A DNA stretch of 64,000 bases from Glossina fuscipes (Eukaryota; Arthropoda; Insecta; Diptera; Glossinidae). The stretch lies in assembly GCF_014805625.2 (NCBI RefSeq), contig NW_023998415.1, positions 16,351,160 through 16,415,159 of the forward strand, read 5' to 3'. Below are positions 11,611 through 24,261 of this stretch, piece by piece. The notes under the pieces were generated by a model. It was not told the origin of the DNA. It worked only from the letters and a program-made list of their open reading frames with translations, and made no database searches. Made by a program: the position numbers and the translations under genes. Positions within the stretch are counted from its first letter, which is position 1. Every line of letters begins with the position of its first letter.

Positions 11611-12330
11611 TAATAATTCTTTTCATTATTAATAGTTGTGTCTTTTAAAATGATTAGACGAAGCAACGCACAAAGTAAGTGAAAAATTAATCTCGATTTA
11701 CTATTTAACTTTTCTAAATTTGGTGCATCCCTAAATAGGTATAATGAATCGAAAAAGAAAATCTGTACAAACACAATTTCATGTGTTCGTATTATCGTTG
11801 AGGATGACGACTGCATTGTTCCGGTAAAGCGCATAAGACAATTAATTCTGAGTAGTTCAGAGGACTTCGACAATACGTAATACACCGTCCACGATGCTCG
11901 AAATGTGCTGAGTTTTCTCGACATAAAATCTGAACAGCGTGATCGCGCTGCTTGGAACTCAAACGGTTAAAAGAGTCGATAAACTTATTTAGTTACCATA
12001 TGGACCCCGACAAAACCCTCGCCAGATATATATATGTGGTACGATATGCTTGGAAATGATTGTATGTTTTAAATATGTCGAGAGCCTAATATCTGACCGC
12101 TTGTATGAGTAAATTTTCAAAATAATTTTAAAAGTTTCAAATTTTCAATTTCTCTCTCTCTGCTTGGTTTCTCTAGGTTACCATGTGCCTCTTCAAGCGT
12201 ATTCAAAAAATAATACTGCAACGTAGTTGTAATCGCCTGCTTTTATTCATATTTAAAAATCAAAGATTTTAAGGGAGCAGGAGGATTATTGGATTTAACG
12301 AGTTTTTAATTCTTTTTTGTCGGTAATCGA

Positions 12331-12365
<35 letters not shown>

Positions 12366-13259
12366 CATTTTAGAAAAAATGTTCAAAAAAAAGTGCATAA
12401 AAACAATTTTCGAAAATCGCGATCGAGCTTTAAAGCCCTTCTCATATTAGAAAGAACTCATAGACACCAGAGACAACATACGCTCATCACGTTATATTTA
12501 ATTTCAAGTTGAGAACGGCTGCCTTCCACTTATAAAAAATATACATCACATACATGTAAATCACATATGGATTACCGAGCAACAATGCTATGACTTCAAG
12601 GTTACGACATAGGTTAAGAGCGGACTTTATCTAAAATTCTCTCTTGCCACGCCCGTCAAAGTATCTTTAAAATTACTAATACTTTGGTAAAATCGGTAAA
12701 AATGAGATAAGATATCGTGCAAAGCAAAGTTTTTAAATATATACGATATCCCATAGAATCTACATTCTATACGAATTAGAGTGAGTGAACAGATCTTCAT
12801 TTTGATGATGATGATGATGCATTTTCATTAGCATGCGACCGATGTGAATTGGATGAATACTCTTTAACGTAATGCTGCGATTTCTATTTCAATCACAAAT
12901 ATCTAGCGAAGCAATGCTTAGTCATTTTTTAACTAATTTTATAAAAAAAAAAAAAGCAAAAAAAAAAAACATTTTATTTACTTTTCTAAAATCCAAGACA
13001 ACAACAAGAAGTGAAAAAATGTTTTTCTTTTCTAAATAAATATTAAAAAAAAATCCTTAATGCAAGCACGCTTTCTCAGGTTATTGACTTTAAAGTAGAT
13101 GAGCAAACACCAGCAATATTTTGCGACAGGTTTTTCTTTCTTTCATTCATTCGAACAAACAAAAATTTTAGTTAAACAGAAAAACGAGCGAAATGATATA
13201 TAAGTATATAGCAGCATATAGTTAAATAAAAAACCATTTTTATTTAATTTTTTTTATTC
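11611..13259. other. Non-coding DNA with (AT)n
   Basis: (AT)n at 12330-12358 and poly-A near 12947 and 12960. On the plus strand near 11785-11877 a short frame reads RIIVEDDDCIVPVKRIR then LILSSSEDFDN. The acidic serine run recalls piggyBac transposase N-termini, but there is no follow-on domain, so it is not called. Confidence 0.5.
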
Positions 13260-13860
13260 ATTTTTTTTTTTTTTTTTTTTATATTGCTTGGTGTGGTACG
13301 CTTTACTACAACCGAACAACTTCTTTCTGTCATGCACACACAGACAGACGAACTAGAAAGACCAACATTTGTCTTAAAGGAAATTCACCCCAAACCATAA
13401 CAATGGCAGGTGTAGGTCTTTCTGTGTTGTTTGTATATTTAGGTTTTCCAAAATAAAATAAAAAATAAAAAAAAATAAAAAAAAAAACCAAAATAAAGAA
13501 ACCCAGCACAACGACAACAGCAAAAAAACAACAAGTTTATAAAATGAAGTCTGAGAATCGTGCAACGATGTAAATTTGATCCGGTTAATTATGAAAATTT
13601 ATGCATACATGAAACTCTAAGAAATGTGATACTGAAATTTATGGCAATTGCAAAAAGTGGAAAAAAAAGGTATGAAAGCAAAATAAAAGCAAAAAAAAAA
13701 AAAAAAAAAAAATGCAACAAAATAAAGGAAAAGTAAAAAAAAATTGCTTTAAAATTTTTCAAACAAAAGCTTAACAACCGACATTTAAGCCTTTTGTTTG
13801 GGTTTCTTTTTTTTTTTTTTTTTTTACTTTTTACTGAAATAAATTTTTGATTTTAATTTA
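13260..13860. other. Dense homopolymer stretch
   Basis: Poly-T at 13261-13280, poly-A-rich tracts at 13448-13490 and 13692-13711, and poly-T at 13808-13825. Phenylalanine-rich frames here come from these tracts. Confidence 0.7.
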
Positions 13861-13864
13861 TTTT

Positions 13865-13900
<36 letters not shown>

Positions 13901-14004
13901 NNNNNNNNNNNNNNNNNNNNNNNNNNNNNNNNNNNNNNNNNNNNNNNNNNNNNNNNNNNNNNNNNNNNNNNNNNNNNNNNNNNNNNNNNNNNNNNNNNNN
14001 TTTT

Positions 14005-14038
<34 letters not shown>
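13861..14038. other. 100-N gap between two identical poly-T ends
   Basis: The left side is TTTTAA plus 34 T (13861-13900), then 100 N (13901-14000), then TTTTAA plus 32 T (14001-14038). A 100-base gap is the usual placeholder for unknown size, and the same motif on both sides suggests one poly-T tract represented twice. Confidence 0.97.
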
Positions 14039-15058
14039 CTTGCCTTCAGAAGGAGTAAGAGAAGGGAATCATTAAAATTTTTACATTTCTTTAGGGGAAT
14101 ATGTTATGTCATTGTAGAGTTAAGCATTTTGAAAGTTGGTTGAAACAATGTTCTGCTTGACATTAAATTGCATAATCGACATACGAACAGACGGTGCTAA
14201 AGACTCGTTCAAGTTAATATTGTATAAGCGCTCATATTACGTGAAAACATAAGAGCAAAAAGAAATTACATTCAGATGAAATCGACTTTTTGATACCTAC
14301 CATCAATATTGATAGCACGGTATTTTCTCAATTCTGTTCCTCATAATTCTGTATAAGTTCGAATGGTTGATGATTAAACAAATAGGTTCAATTTGTAATG
14401 CGGTTCAAGACTTCAAAACATGCTTGCAATATTTAGCTGTTGTTAGCGACTTTAGTCCTTTTGAAACAATTTGAAGATGTTGGACCCCTAAAAAGTTCTA
14501 ATGTAAAATAATTCCATATATTATTATTATTTTCGAATTTTTAAAAAAAAAAATTCGTACCAACTCAATATTATTGTACAGCGTCTTGCATTACTCACTT
14601 ATGTCACTATTGAAAACAACACGTATTCTCGGCGAGCTTATTCGTTTCGTTTCATTTAGAAGTAACTCGCTTCCCACAATTTCACTGGTGCATCAGAGCC
14701 AATCGGAAAAGAAAGTGCCAGTGCGTACACTTTTGGGATGACCCGTCAAAGATTGAGAGAGCGTTGTTTAGTAAATTTTGATGAATCTACCACATAGTCC
14801 GCACTTTGCTCTCTACTGCAGAATGCAAACGTGTCTTTAAGAGCGACCTATGAAGTCACTTGGAATTCTTAAACATCCTATGATAATGGAGTGATAGCTT
14901 TAGCACGCAAACAAGAAAAGATTACCGATTAACTTTCTTCACCAACTTTATAGTCATTAAGAAGTGTTGAAGAAGAACTCTGAGTCATTTTCACAGTTAA
15001 ACATTTTAATGCTTGTATTAACTGGCCGATCGTTCGTTTCTAAAAAATTTTTGTTTAG
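14039..15058. other. Non-coding DNA
   Basis: AT-rich sequence with a more balanced patch at about 14600-14800. No gene, RNA or repeat family was recognised. Confidence 0.5.
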
Positions 15059-15230
15059 TTTGGGATTGAAAATGCAAAGTTTTTTAAAAATGAACTTGGA
15101 CCCTTTTCGTTCTAAATGGGGCCTTGATAAATTTAATAGAAGATGGTTAACTACTTTAAGTATATCAAAAGGAGACAAGCAAAGAGACAGACTGAAAAGG
15201 TTACGTCAAGGCTTTTTTAGTGGATCTTCG
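15059..15230 (+). CDS. Possible unidentified exon
   Basis: This 172-base block is bounded by a good acceptor-like aatttttgtttag (ends 15058) and a donor-like tcg|gtaagc (15231). One frame is open throughout and basic: MNLDPFRSKWGLDKFNRRW, then KGDKQRDRLKRLRQGFF. I do not recognise the protein. The open frame also extends upstream of the acceptor to about 14964. The splice signals and composition argue for an exon. The lack of any partner exon nearby and the long surrounding AT-rich DNA argue for caution. Confidence 0.22.
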
Positions 15231-16339
15231 GTAAGCACTTTCAAGGGACTAAGAAAATTACCACAATTGTTAGTTGATATAAATATATATATATATATAA
15301 ATAATATATATCTTGGATAAGTATTAGCCAGGCAGCACTTATGATGTGTAAGCAAAAAACTTAGTAGAGCAATGCAATATCTATTAATCGGTTAATTGTG
15401 TCGACCTCTTTGGCAAATGCGCATTTAAATTGCACCGCAAAAATGAAGCCATACCGAATATACTCGTTATACACAAAATCTGAGTAATATGTAATTAGGT
15501 TGTAATGAAATAATGACATACACATACACACTTCATAATTATAAAATTTTATAAGAAAACCTAAAAAGTACGGATGGACGGACGGATTACGAAAAATGGC
15601 TTTGTTTTGAAATTCGAAAATATGAGACATCACAGATCAGATCCCGCTAGGCATCAACGTTGACTGCGCAAGAAATCGCTAAGGACCAAAGATAATGCTG
15701 AGTGCTTGGTTAGATCAGAAAGGCTTTTATTTGTATTCTAAGGTGACAGAAGTTAACAAAAGTACCCATTACAGCAGAAGACTACCAAAAATAATAATTG
15801 ATGATATTAAATGCAGTAATAAACAAAAATCGGCCAGCTTTGGGCGAAAAAGCATTAGACTGTGATTTGTTTACCGTAACAACTCGATGACAGATCGCAT
15901 AAGGCGTAAAGGAAGCATTGGCAACACTAAATTAGGATTTGCCACCACATTTACTGTGCTCGCTCGATATTCCCTCTTCAAATTAACCTCAAAGGCGTCA
16001 ACGATGTCTCTTGAATCTATAGTAACTATTATTAATTAAGCTAGAAGAATATACTCTAAGACTAAAGTCTGAAAGCATTAGCATCTAAGGCCAATGATAG
16101 TCGAGATCCCTCACCTATCAGGCGGATATTTGATGATCACATGATGATATGATTTATTACAAAAACACGTCATACGAGATTAGGCTTAACAACTTCTATG
16201 TTAAAGTATTACTTCCACTCTCATGGCGAACACCAAAAAGAAGGACTTTTGATGCGAAGCCTCGAAAAAATCAAAGAGATTGTTAAACAACAATTTTTTT
16301 TCATCATTTTCATTAAAAGATCGCTTTTTTGCTACTATA
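15231..16339. other. Non-coding DNA
   Basis: Includes a short (TA)n near 15283 and an unrecognised 50-codon frame at 15889-16041. No transposon or RNA was seen. Confidence 0.5.
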
Positions 16340-16935
16340 AACAAGTAAGAACATATAGCCGACCATTATAGCCGACCGACACTGCATTGTCTAACACAAT
16401 TCTTATTTTTGCATTTCAACTTGGACTTTTCTGCTCTAAAAAAGAGACAATTTTTGTGAAAATCCTTATTAGAGTAGGATCCAAAAAATAGGCCATAACG
16501 GTTCAAATTTGGTATAGTTAATTTTTTATGTTAAATTACTATCATTTTGTGGTATGAACTTCGGTTGTAATTATACGAGAGGGGTTGAAAAATTGCCCCA
16601 GCCGGTGCAAAGTTTTCACACCAATGTAGAATACCCGAATACTACTACTGAACTACAACTTTTGCCGAGAAATTTTGAAAATTGCAATTTTCTTTTCATA
16701 TAACGACTTTTTTTTGGAATATGGCGTTATACGGGGAGTGTTCGAAAAAGTGGAGCGATCGGAACCATTTTCAATAATGTTCGCCTTGGAGTCAGAAGAC
16801 ATTACTGCATCAAATTTCATCGAACTATCTTAAAAATTGCGACCTGTAGCTTAAACATAAATACACATAAACAGACATCAGGCGGACAGACGGGATAACT
16901 TAATATATCGTATACCACAAGTAGCGTAGGTTATA
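16340..16935 (-). repeat. Family B interspersed repeat, reverse, near full length
   Basis: Starts at the terminal module (aaacaagtaagaacat at 16341). Then come aggatccaaaaaataggcc, ggttcaaatttggtatag, accataa/gaacttcggttgtaatt, ggggcaatttttc in antisense form, aaatttcatcgaactat, gcgacctgtagc and cagacatcaggcggacag. It ends acttaatatatcgtatacc. It is one of the best copies for defining the family because both ends are present. Confidence 0.8.
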
Positions 16936-18420
16936 AGAACCGATCATGACTTATTTTTACACCTAATATATATTTAGTTCGTATAGTATTATGTTATAAT
17001 AATCATGTGTGTAATTGAACCGAAAACCAAAAAAAAAAAAGAAAAAAAGAAGAATTCATCTGCGATGCATGAAAATCTTCCTCGTTTTAATTCTAAACTC
17101 TATACACAATTTTCAACATACTAGTAGCGGTTTTGCTACGCATTTTAATATGACATATTATTCGTTCAATTGTTCGATTGTTTGGATTTTTTTATTTTTA
17201 TTTTTTCAATTCATCCCTTACCGTCTGAAGCTGGAGTTAAAGCCGTATGAAGTATTCATTCATTTGAAATCCTTCTTACATAAGGAAATAAGGAAATTGT
17301 GAAACATGAATAAATTATTGCATTTTACATAGTTAAAGAGATTTTTTTATTTTCTTCTACACGCACATAGACAGACAAACAGACAGACAGACAGATACCC
17401 TTATTGGATTCGGTAATAATTCATTATATAATTTATCTTTCCTTTCGCGTAATGCATTGCAAACGTGATTTGAATTAATACCTGGCAGGCATTTATCTTT
17501 TGTAGCCACAGCCATAGCTACGATTGCGGCGGGGAAAGCAATGTAATTCACATATTAGGGTGAAAGCTGTATATATATATAGAAATGAAAATCTCAACGA
17601 AAGTTTTATAGGAAAAGCTATTGCCTACATGTTAAGAAGCGAACGATTATTACAATTACGATAAAAGATAAAAAATATAAAACACGGCGGACACAATAGG
17701 TTTGCTGATTAATTCTCAAATAGGCATCAGAGACCGCACCATCTATATTGAGTAGTGCAATGAATTGGAATAACGGACCGTTACTTTCGTTTATGCGTTG
17801 AGAAATTATTTTGCATAAAACTTGCAGTTGCTTGTCGATCGATTGACTCTCGGCTCCCGTTAATTTGATAGATCAACGTATCTGATTCATCTATGGGAAA
17901 TATCAAGTCCTTGTTTGCATAATTTTGTCTTTTTTATGCATACAGTACTACAGCTACTGTAGAAGACTTTATGCCACGTGAACGTAATATATATATCGTA
18001 AATACAAAACACATGTTGCTGCTATACCGTACGTAGCGCAGTAAAACATTGAGTTACATTGACGCTGGCATTATGGCCATTTATATACATAAATATATAT
18101 GTGTATGTATGTATATGTTAAATCAAATATCGTAAATTTCTTAACAAACAAAAATTAAAAAGAATCGCTATATAAATAATTTATTAATAATTAATATAAA
18201 TAACATATACATGAACTTTCCCTTAGCTTGCGGGAGAACAACAAAAACAACTTAGTGATGAATATTCGAAGATTTTATTTACACTGATTGTATGATATTG
18301 AGCGTACCAGTCATGTCGAAATATATCTTGATCAGAGCGTGATATGCAGTTGAAGCAACCAGAACCATACCTTATTCGTATTGGATGGATGGATGGAAGG
18401 AAGTTTTTACACAACACTAA
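16936..18420. other. Non-coding DNA with short arrays
   Basis: A-rich tract at 17030-17050, an (AGAC)n-type array at about 17369-17395, and a tatatgtgtatgtatgtata run near 18095. An open frame at 17015-17302 begins in the A-rich tract and has no recognisable domain. Confidence 0.5.
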
Positions 18421-18670
18421 GAAAGACTAGAGATGGAACCAACTTATGTTATATTCATCGATTGTGTGTTCATCTTGCAACATAGTTTCTGTTTTGATGA
18501 TAAGTTGACGAAATTGACGGGGCACCGACGTGTTTTGACGCAAGGACAAACGCTACTCAAAACGATCAAGATCGGACCATTTTTTCGACCTTTCACTTTT
18601 CATATGACGCGTTATTTTGAAAAGTCTTTACCTACGTAAGTATGGAGCGATGTGAGGCATTTCGTAATGG
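18421..18670 (+). repeat. Family B repeat fragment, forward
   Basis: Contains the B segment acgtgttttgacgcaagg, acaaacgctactcaaaacg and ggaccattttttcgacc, followed by catatgacgcgttattttg. The left core and the right terminal module are absent. Confidence 0.6.
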
Positions 18671-18694
18671 ACCGTATCTCGCTAAATTGTTTTC

Positions 18695-18730
<36 letters not shown>

Positions 18731-18893
18731 TTTTCGTTTTCATTTTCAGAGAGAAAAACAAAATGGAAAACGACTGAGGCACTCAGGTGTCTTGGATAAA
18801 TAGATAGATATTAACTGAAAATTTATATGCGAACATTTGCTAATTGCATCTAAAACTTCAGATCGGTCAACTGGCATTCTCCCAACTAATAGA

Positions 18894-18930
<37 letters not shown>

Positions 18931-19311
18931 ATAACTGAGTGAACAAACATTCAAATGTTTCATTTAAGCGAATTTAAATTTCTTATGCTTATGTATTTTC
19001 TTTGAAAAATTTCTTCTTTTGTTTTTTTTTTCTTTTTTGCTCTACACTTTCAGTTAAGGAAAATTTTCACATTTAGACGAGACATTACTTTCATCAAAGT
19101 TGTCGACAATTTAACACCCACTTTAGTTTTTAGCTCGATTTATATTCAGTCATGTGTTCATACACAGTAAGATGCTTTAGCATCGGAGTCATCACCTCGT
19201 AATTATTCTGTGCTTTGCTGCAATTCATGCAATGAAAAGGCGAATAATTCATCAGAGCGCTGCAGAAAGCTCCCTCTATACGCTTACAGCAAATACAATG
19301 CTTCTGTTGAG
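18671..19311. other. (TA)n-rich non-coding DNA
   Basis: Two (TA)n arrays at 18699-18726 and 18898-18927, and poly-T tracts near 19024. No gene was seen. Confidence 0.6.
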
Positions 19312-19772
19312 TTTTTATACCCATCACCGAACGATGATGATGATGATGATGATGATGATGGCCGCATTCATTTCAGTTTGCCAAAAGGTTTGCAACCGCC
19401 CATAAGGCAGCTTCGGAAATGTCAGAAAAGTTTATTATATTTTTGATCAATATCAACTTCTGATTCGATTCAAGTATTTTCGTCTGCCCGTCTGCCCAGC
19501 TATACATATATATCTGTGATAAACATATCCAACAAAAAAAAAAATATGAACAGCTTGGCTTCCCGTATTGTTTTGCTTCTTACTCATAAAAAAAAAAAAA
19601 TCTACTTGCATTCTGAAAATAATATAACAAAAAAAAAAAAAAAAAAAACATGAGCAACTCGGCCCCCCCAAAATTTAAAAAGTAAAACAATAGAATTCTT
19701 TAGCCTTTTTCAGGATTACGCGATGGGTATGAAAGATTCGATGACACCGTACATAATTTTCTTACTTGTTTT
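19312..19772 (+). repeat. Family A interspersed repeat with (GAT)n
   Basis: Starts tttttatacccatcaccga. A (GAT)n expansion (19334-19361) follows, then tttgccaaaaggtttgcaac, gatcaatatcaacttctga and ttttcgtctgcccgtctg. It ends with gcgatgggtatgaaagatt...acataattttcttacttgttt. The left tatacccatcacc and right gatgggtat are inverted copies of each other. Non-coding. The poly-D frame here is the microsatellite. Confidence 0.75.
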
Positions 19773-20084
19773 CTTTCAAAAATTATGTTCACACGAAAAA
19801 AGAAAATATGTGTGCACTTTAGGTAAGAGAACAACAAAACAAAAAAAAAAAATTATTTTTAATTTTATTTATGTTATTTTGCTTTTCTAAATCACTTATA
19901 TTTATTAAATATGTTTTTTCGTTACGTTGTTGCACCTTTTGAAATAGTGTTTATTAGTGTTAATAACACGCACACACAAAAATATATTGAAAAATTTTGT
20001 CTGGGAAACCAATGAAAAATTCACATCTAATAAATACTAACAGAAAGTGAGTCTCGGAAACGAAATATTTAAATAGTTTTCTTT
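19773..20084. other. Spacer between two A repeats
   Basis: AT-rich, with an A tract near 19841 and a short cacacaca. No gene was seen. Confidence 0.6.
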
Positions 20085-20920
20085 TCTATACTCATCGCCA
20101 AAGGACAAGGGGTATATTCATTTTATCAAAACGTTTGCAACGCCCAGAAGTAAGCATCACATTGCCCGCATAGTATATATATATATATTCTTGATCAGCA
20201 TCAAATTCTAAATCGATTTAAGCATGTCCAACTATCCGTCTATCCGTCCATGTATCTGTGTGTCTGTCTATCCATGTAACGTCTGTTGTAGACAATCTCC
20301 TGGTCGTAAACATAAAGCTTTCGAGCTCAGATACACTGGAAATTCTTGAACACAGGTTAGTATTGAAAATGGGGGGCCAAATGGATCGAAGGACACATGC
20401 ACAGCACCATGTAAACTACGAACACTTCTGTTTTTCAAAAGGAATAAAAAAAATTGTGTTTCTGATTATTAGTCAGGTAAATTTAAACGCACATTCTATT
20501 GGCGACGCTGCCTACCCAATATTATAGTGTATCAAAATTTAATTTCGTTTTTAATACCTTTAATTACATAAATTCTTGATCAATATCATATATGAAATAT
20601 ACCTAAATATGTCCGTCTGTCTGCCTGCGCAACTGTGTTATATGTGTGGTAAACATTCTCCCGTTAGGGAAAAAGAATAAGATCAACTACGAATTTGCAA
20701 AAGAATTTAGAATTGACTTAAAGTTTGTTAAAGACACGCCTACAACGCCCGGGCGCCTATGCGGAAAAACTTTTATTTTGAAGATAGAAAAAATCAGCCG
20801 CGCCCACATCGTATTGTAGAACATGAAAATTTTGTTTGGTTTCTTTTTTTGGGTTTTTAGGATAAGCGTGAAGGGTATAAAAGATACGGTCATGACTAAA
20901 GATAATTTTCTTACTTATTA
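20085..20920 (+). repeat. Family A interspersed repeat, two-module copy
   Basis: First module: tatactcatcgccaaagg, gtttgcaacgcccagaag, atatattcttgatcagcat, aatcgatttaagcatgtcc and a tccgtc-rich core, to about 20550. The second module restarts with ataaattcttgatcaatat and tatgtccgtctgtctgcc, has acacgcctacaacgccc, and ends gggtataaaagatacggtc...gataattttcttactta. The two modules share the cttgatca/tccgtctg core, so the element is internally duplicated. Confidence 0.8.
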
Positions 20921-23463
20921 AATTCTTAGTTCATACTTTGTATTTTAATCACTTTACAAACGACAAAAATAATAATAAAAATAATTATTTATCGAATTTT
21001 CAATATCGTATTTCTTCTTCTTCTTGTTCTTCTTCTTATTTTTCTTTTAAGCAAATATATTACGCATGAGGTGAAATTCTTTGAATTTGTTCTTTTTTTT
21101 TTAAAAATTTCAAAATTTCAAAAAAATATTTCAACAGAGCTGATGCTATTCGAACACTAAAGATTTCAACACGTATTACTGTTGCGCCGAGTACTGTACG
21201 TTTACTGTTGGGTAACGGAAGTAAGTATTAAAGTAAGTATTTCATCATACGTATCATCTAAGTCTTTGAAATGGCAATCGCCATTTCTAAGCTCATGCTT
21301 CAGAGATACATTCTCCGGATACCGGATTCCATTAAGTCCAACGAGTGAAAAATTTATCTAAAGTAATTTCTCTTTTCTTACTTTTAATACACAAACGCGT
21401 AGTGAAAGTCGTTTAGAGTGTAAATAGGCAGAGGTAAACATAGACTCCTTGAATAATGAGCATATGTAGAGACTTAAAACTATTTTCAAAGAATTGAATC
21501 AGAGAATCAAAACCTAATCTATGGAAAGGGAAATAGTAGGTGGAAAGGAATATATTTGTAAACGGAAGTTTTGATATGCTTTTTGTTTATTCGATTCGAT
21601 GGGTCATTCGCTTCGATTCGATTCAAGAAGTTTACGCGTAAGAAAGCAATCAACTTAAGATATTCTGTCATGATTGTCATGGTCTGTCGGTCCGTGCGTC
21701 CGCTTTTGTGTTTACCAAAAACAGCGATTCGAAAATCTCATACTAGAGTTCGTAACTTTTGTACAACGCTACTAAAAAGAGGGTCCCGTTACAGTTTACA
21801 CCTATCCTTTAAATGATCCTAGTGTGTACTAGAACTTTCCCTTAAAATTGTGAAAGGGAAACTTTTCATATTGAATAAAATCTATAAACCTATTAAAATA
21901 ATTCTAGTTAAGCCTCATAATGTTTAAAATAATGAAAATTTTTGCTAGAAAATCGTTTTCTAAAAATAATTGTGGAAAAATTTTTAAATAATATTTCCCT
22001 CGCTTTAAATGAAATTAATTTCTTGTTCCATCTCTAGATAGATACCGACCAGCTGTCATGCATATGTCATGTCGCACCTGCGTATTAAATGAAATGCACT
22101 CCTACATAATACGCTCGTTTAAATACAAAAACCGATACACTGGAGAATTTATAACATCACAGTTGTTGGTGCCGTTGTTCTTGTTGTCACTTTTGTGAAT
22201 AATCAGTTCAGAAGAGAAGCCATAGCCACTATAATTGCGTATAAACAAGCAGACGCGCGCCTATATTAGATGATGTGTAACTCACACATATGCATACACG
22301 CACATACACATATATACATGTTTAATGTGTTTAGCGTCCATGCATGATGATGGCGGGTGGTGTGCGTGTTATGATGCGTGTTATTCTGTCGACGGCCATG
22401 ATGTGTGGTGTAGTCAAAAGAAAATGTTTGGCACGTTCCTCTTTTGTATAGGAACGAACAAGCACGCATACACACATTTTCATTAATTTCATTATGTTTA
22501 TAATTTAAAACAAGGAAACAGCGTTTAATTGTTGTTTAGTTAAACTTGTCAACAGTAAATTATTTTTAATTATATTTTTGTATATTTTTTTTTGTTTTTT
22601 TTTTTTTTTGTCTTTCTTCTTCTGATCCCTATATACCGGAGCTTTAGGTAAGAATTATATAATTAAGTTTCTTAGATTGAATAAATAATGCGTAATAATT
22701 GTATAGAGGAAAAATACGGAACGAAACGAATATATATGTGTGTTTGTGCTCAAAAGTAGCTTAGTAGTTCCGTTAACCAAAATTGATGGCTTTTGTCAGC
22801 TTTCGAAAGAGCATAAATAATCATCATCATTCATTCATTCATTCATTCATTCACTAATAAAGAAAGAAATAATTCTTCAAGCATGTTCTTCTTGTTCGAA
22901 ACCCTCCAAAAGAGTATTTAATGAAAATGAAACCTATGTCAAGATTCAATCGTCCCTAAAAGAATCATCACTCTGTAATAACCGTGGGATTCCTTTATGC
23001 TTCACACTTATTCCAAGTTGTTACGCGAGATATTGTATAAAGTCATTCAGGGATGTCAGGAAAATAAGTCAAACCCACAAATCTACCTACAATGCAAGAG
23101 CAAATTTGATGCTACACGTGATTCCACAGTTTCTCTACGCTTTAGAATTTCGAATAGAGCACAAGAAAGCTACTTTTGTTGCAAAGCTACGTTTGACGCG
23201 CGCGTGTCATTTTCTTACACATTTTGCTCGCTTATCATTCATACCAAAAAAAAAGAAGCAGACGGACGGACGGACGGACGGACAAAAAGGCTTGTCACTT
23301 TTTGCAGCCTATGCTAATATCCGCCCGAATTTTAAGCATCTTAAAGGAAACAATCATGCTCCGCAAGTATGAAAGGGTCGCTGCTTGCACCTAAAAGAAT
23401 TACAGAAAATAATAAAACATTTAAATCTGAATAATCAAACCTTGATCTTATTCATACAAAGAG
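20921..23463. other. Non-coding DNA
   Basis: Contains a cttcttctt tract near 21013, a (CATT)n array at about 22828-22851, poly-T near 22588, and a (GGAC)n array at about 23262-23283. Open frames across 21571-21816 and 22997-23372 have no recognisable domain. The second is read partly from the (GGAC)n array. Confidence 0.5.
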
Positions 23464-24156
23464 TTGAAGAAAATTTCTTTTTCTTCTCCCTATGAAAATA
23501 GATTGCTTCTGCTGTCCTCACCGTCTCTTAAGAAACATATGTTTGTTCTTGGCATTTCCTTTGTAATCAAAGTAATAAATGGTGCTATTGACTCGCCTTT
23601 ATTACTTGGTGAAATAAGCTTTAATGTCCCTAACCGCTTCTCTAGGCACTTTATCTTGGTTAAGCTTAGTCAGTGTAAATATAATTATGAGCTTAGAGTA
23701 GTTTGCAAAAGCCTAAATGACGTCTATCACTTATTCTCGTTATCGGACTCTTCATTAAAGTCCATTAAAGCAACATTGCTTAATACGCGCGATCTACCTA
23801 TGTCGTATTTAAACTAGCTTTTATCCTTAAAAAGTCGTTACGATTCGAAAATGAATTATTGTTCATTATTATCGGTTGCCAGGCTTATGCATGTTGTATG
23901 CGACGGCTTAGGGGTTCATTTGCAATTTGGTCCTGTACCGGTTGTAAGTGTAGCTCTATGCTGCTGGTGTACATCCTTTTTTTTCTTTTTTCTTTTTTTT
24001 TTGCCTTCTTATTTGTTTTATTGTACTTATATACTAAGTTTTATTATTAATTTAATATAAGTTTTGCTTTAAGTGCCAATTGAACTCGACTGTTATTTGT
24101 TTAGTTGAATTTCATGTATAAGTAGAATTAAAATAGATAAATAATAATAAATAATC
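23464..24156 (+). mobile_element. 5'-truncated jockey/I-like LINE, 3' end of ORF2
   Basis: An open frame of 117 codons (23464-23817) matches the C-terminal region downstream of the reverse transcriptase in fly non-LTR retrotransposons. The pattern is FVLGISFVIKVINGAI, DSPLLLGEISFNVPNRFS, RHFILVKLSQCKYNYE, then SLNDVYHLFSL. In that clade this segment reads ..LL..I.FNVP.R..R......Y... and ends the polyprotein. An untranslated tail of about 340 bases follows and finishes in an A-rich gataaataataataaataa at 24134-24156, as expected for a LINE 3' end. Everything upstream (endonuclease, RT active site) is missing, the usual result of incomplete reverse transcription. The remaining frame is intact, which suggests a fairly young insertion. 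Family assignment within jockey/I is uncertain. Confidence 0.72.
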
Positions 24157-24261
24157 GTCACATATTGTATGTCTTTGGGTTGGCGCGAAACATAAAGCCA
24201 TGTTTTAAAATTTACTTAAAGACATAATAATGCAAATAAATGATGATAAAAAAAAAAAAAC
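24157..24261. other. Short spacer with poly-A
   Basis: Separates the LINE tail from the next A repeat. Holds a 13-base A tract near 24248. Confidence 0.6.

Noticed and set aside
11785..11877. RIIVEDDD / SSSEDFDN peptide resembling a piggyBac N-terminus
   Set aside because: Acidic serine runs are common, no DDE domain or TTAA-flanked ends follow, and the frame is broken.
16340..16935. Helitron with CTRRT end
   Set aside because: The family ends in cttacttgt with no visible terminal hairpin plus CTRR, so the class cannot be assigned by eye.
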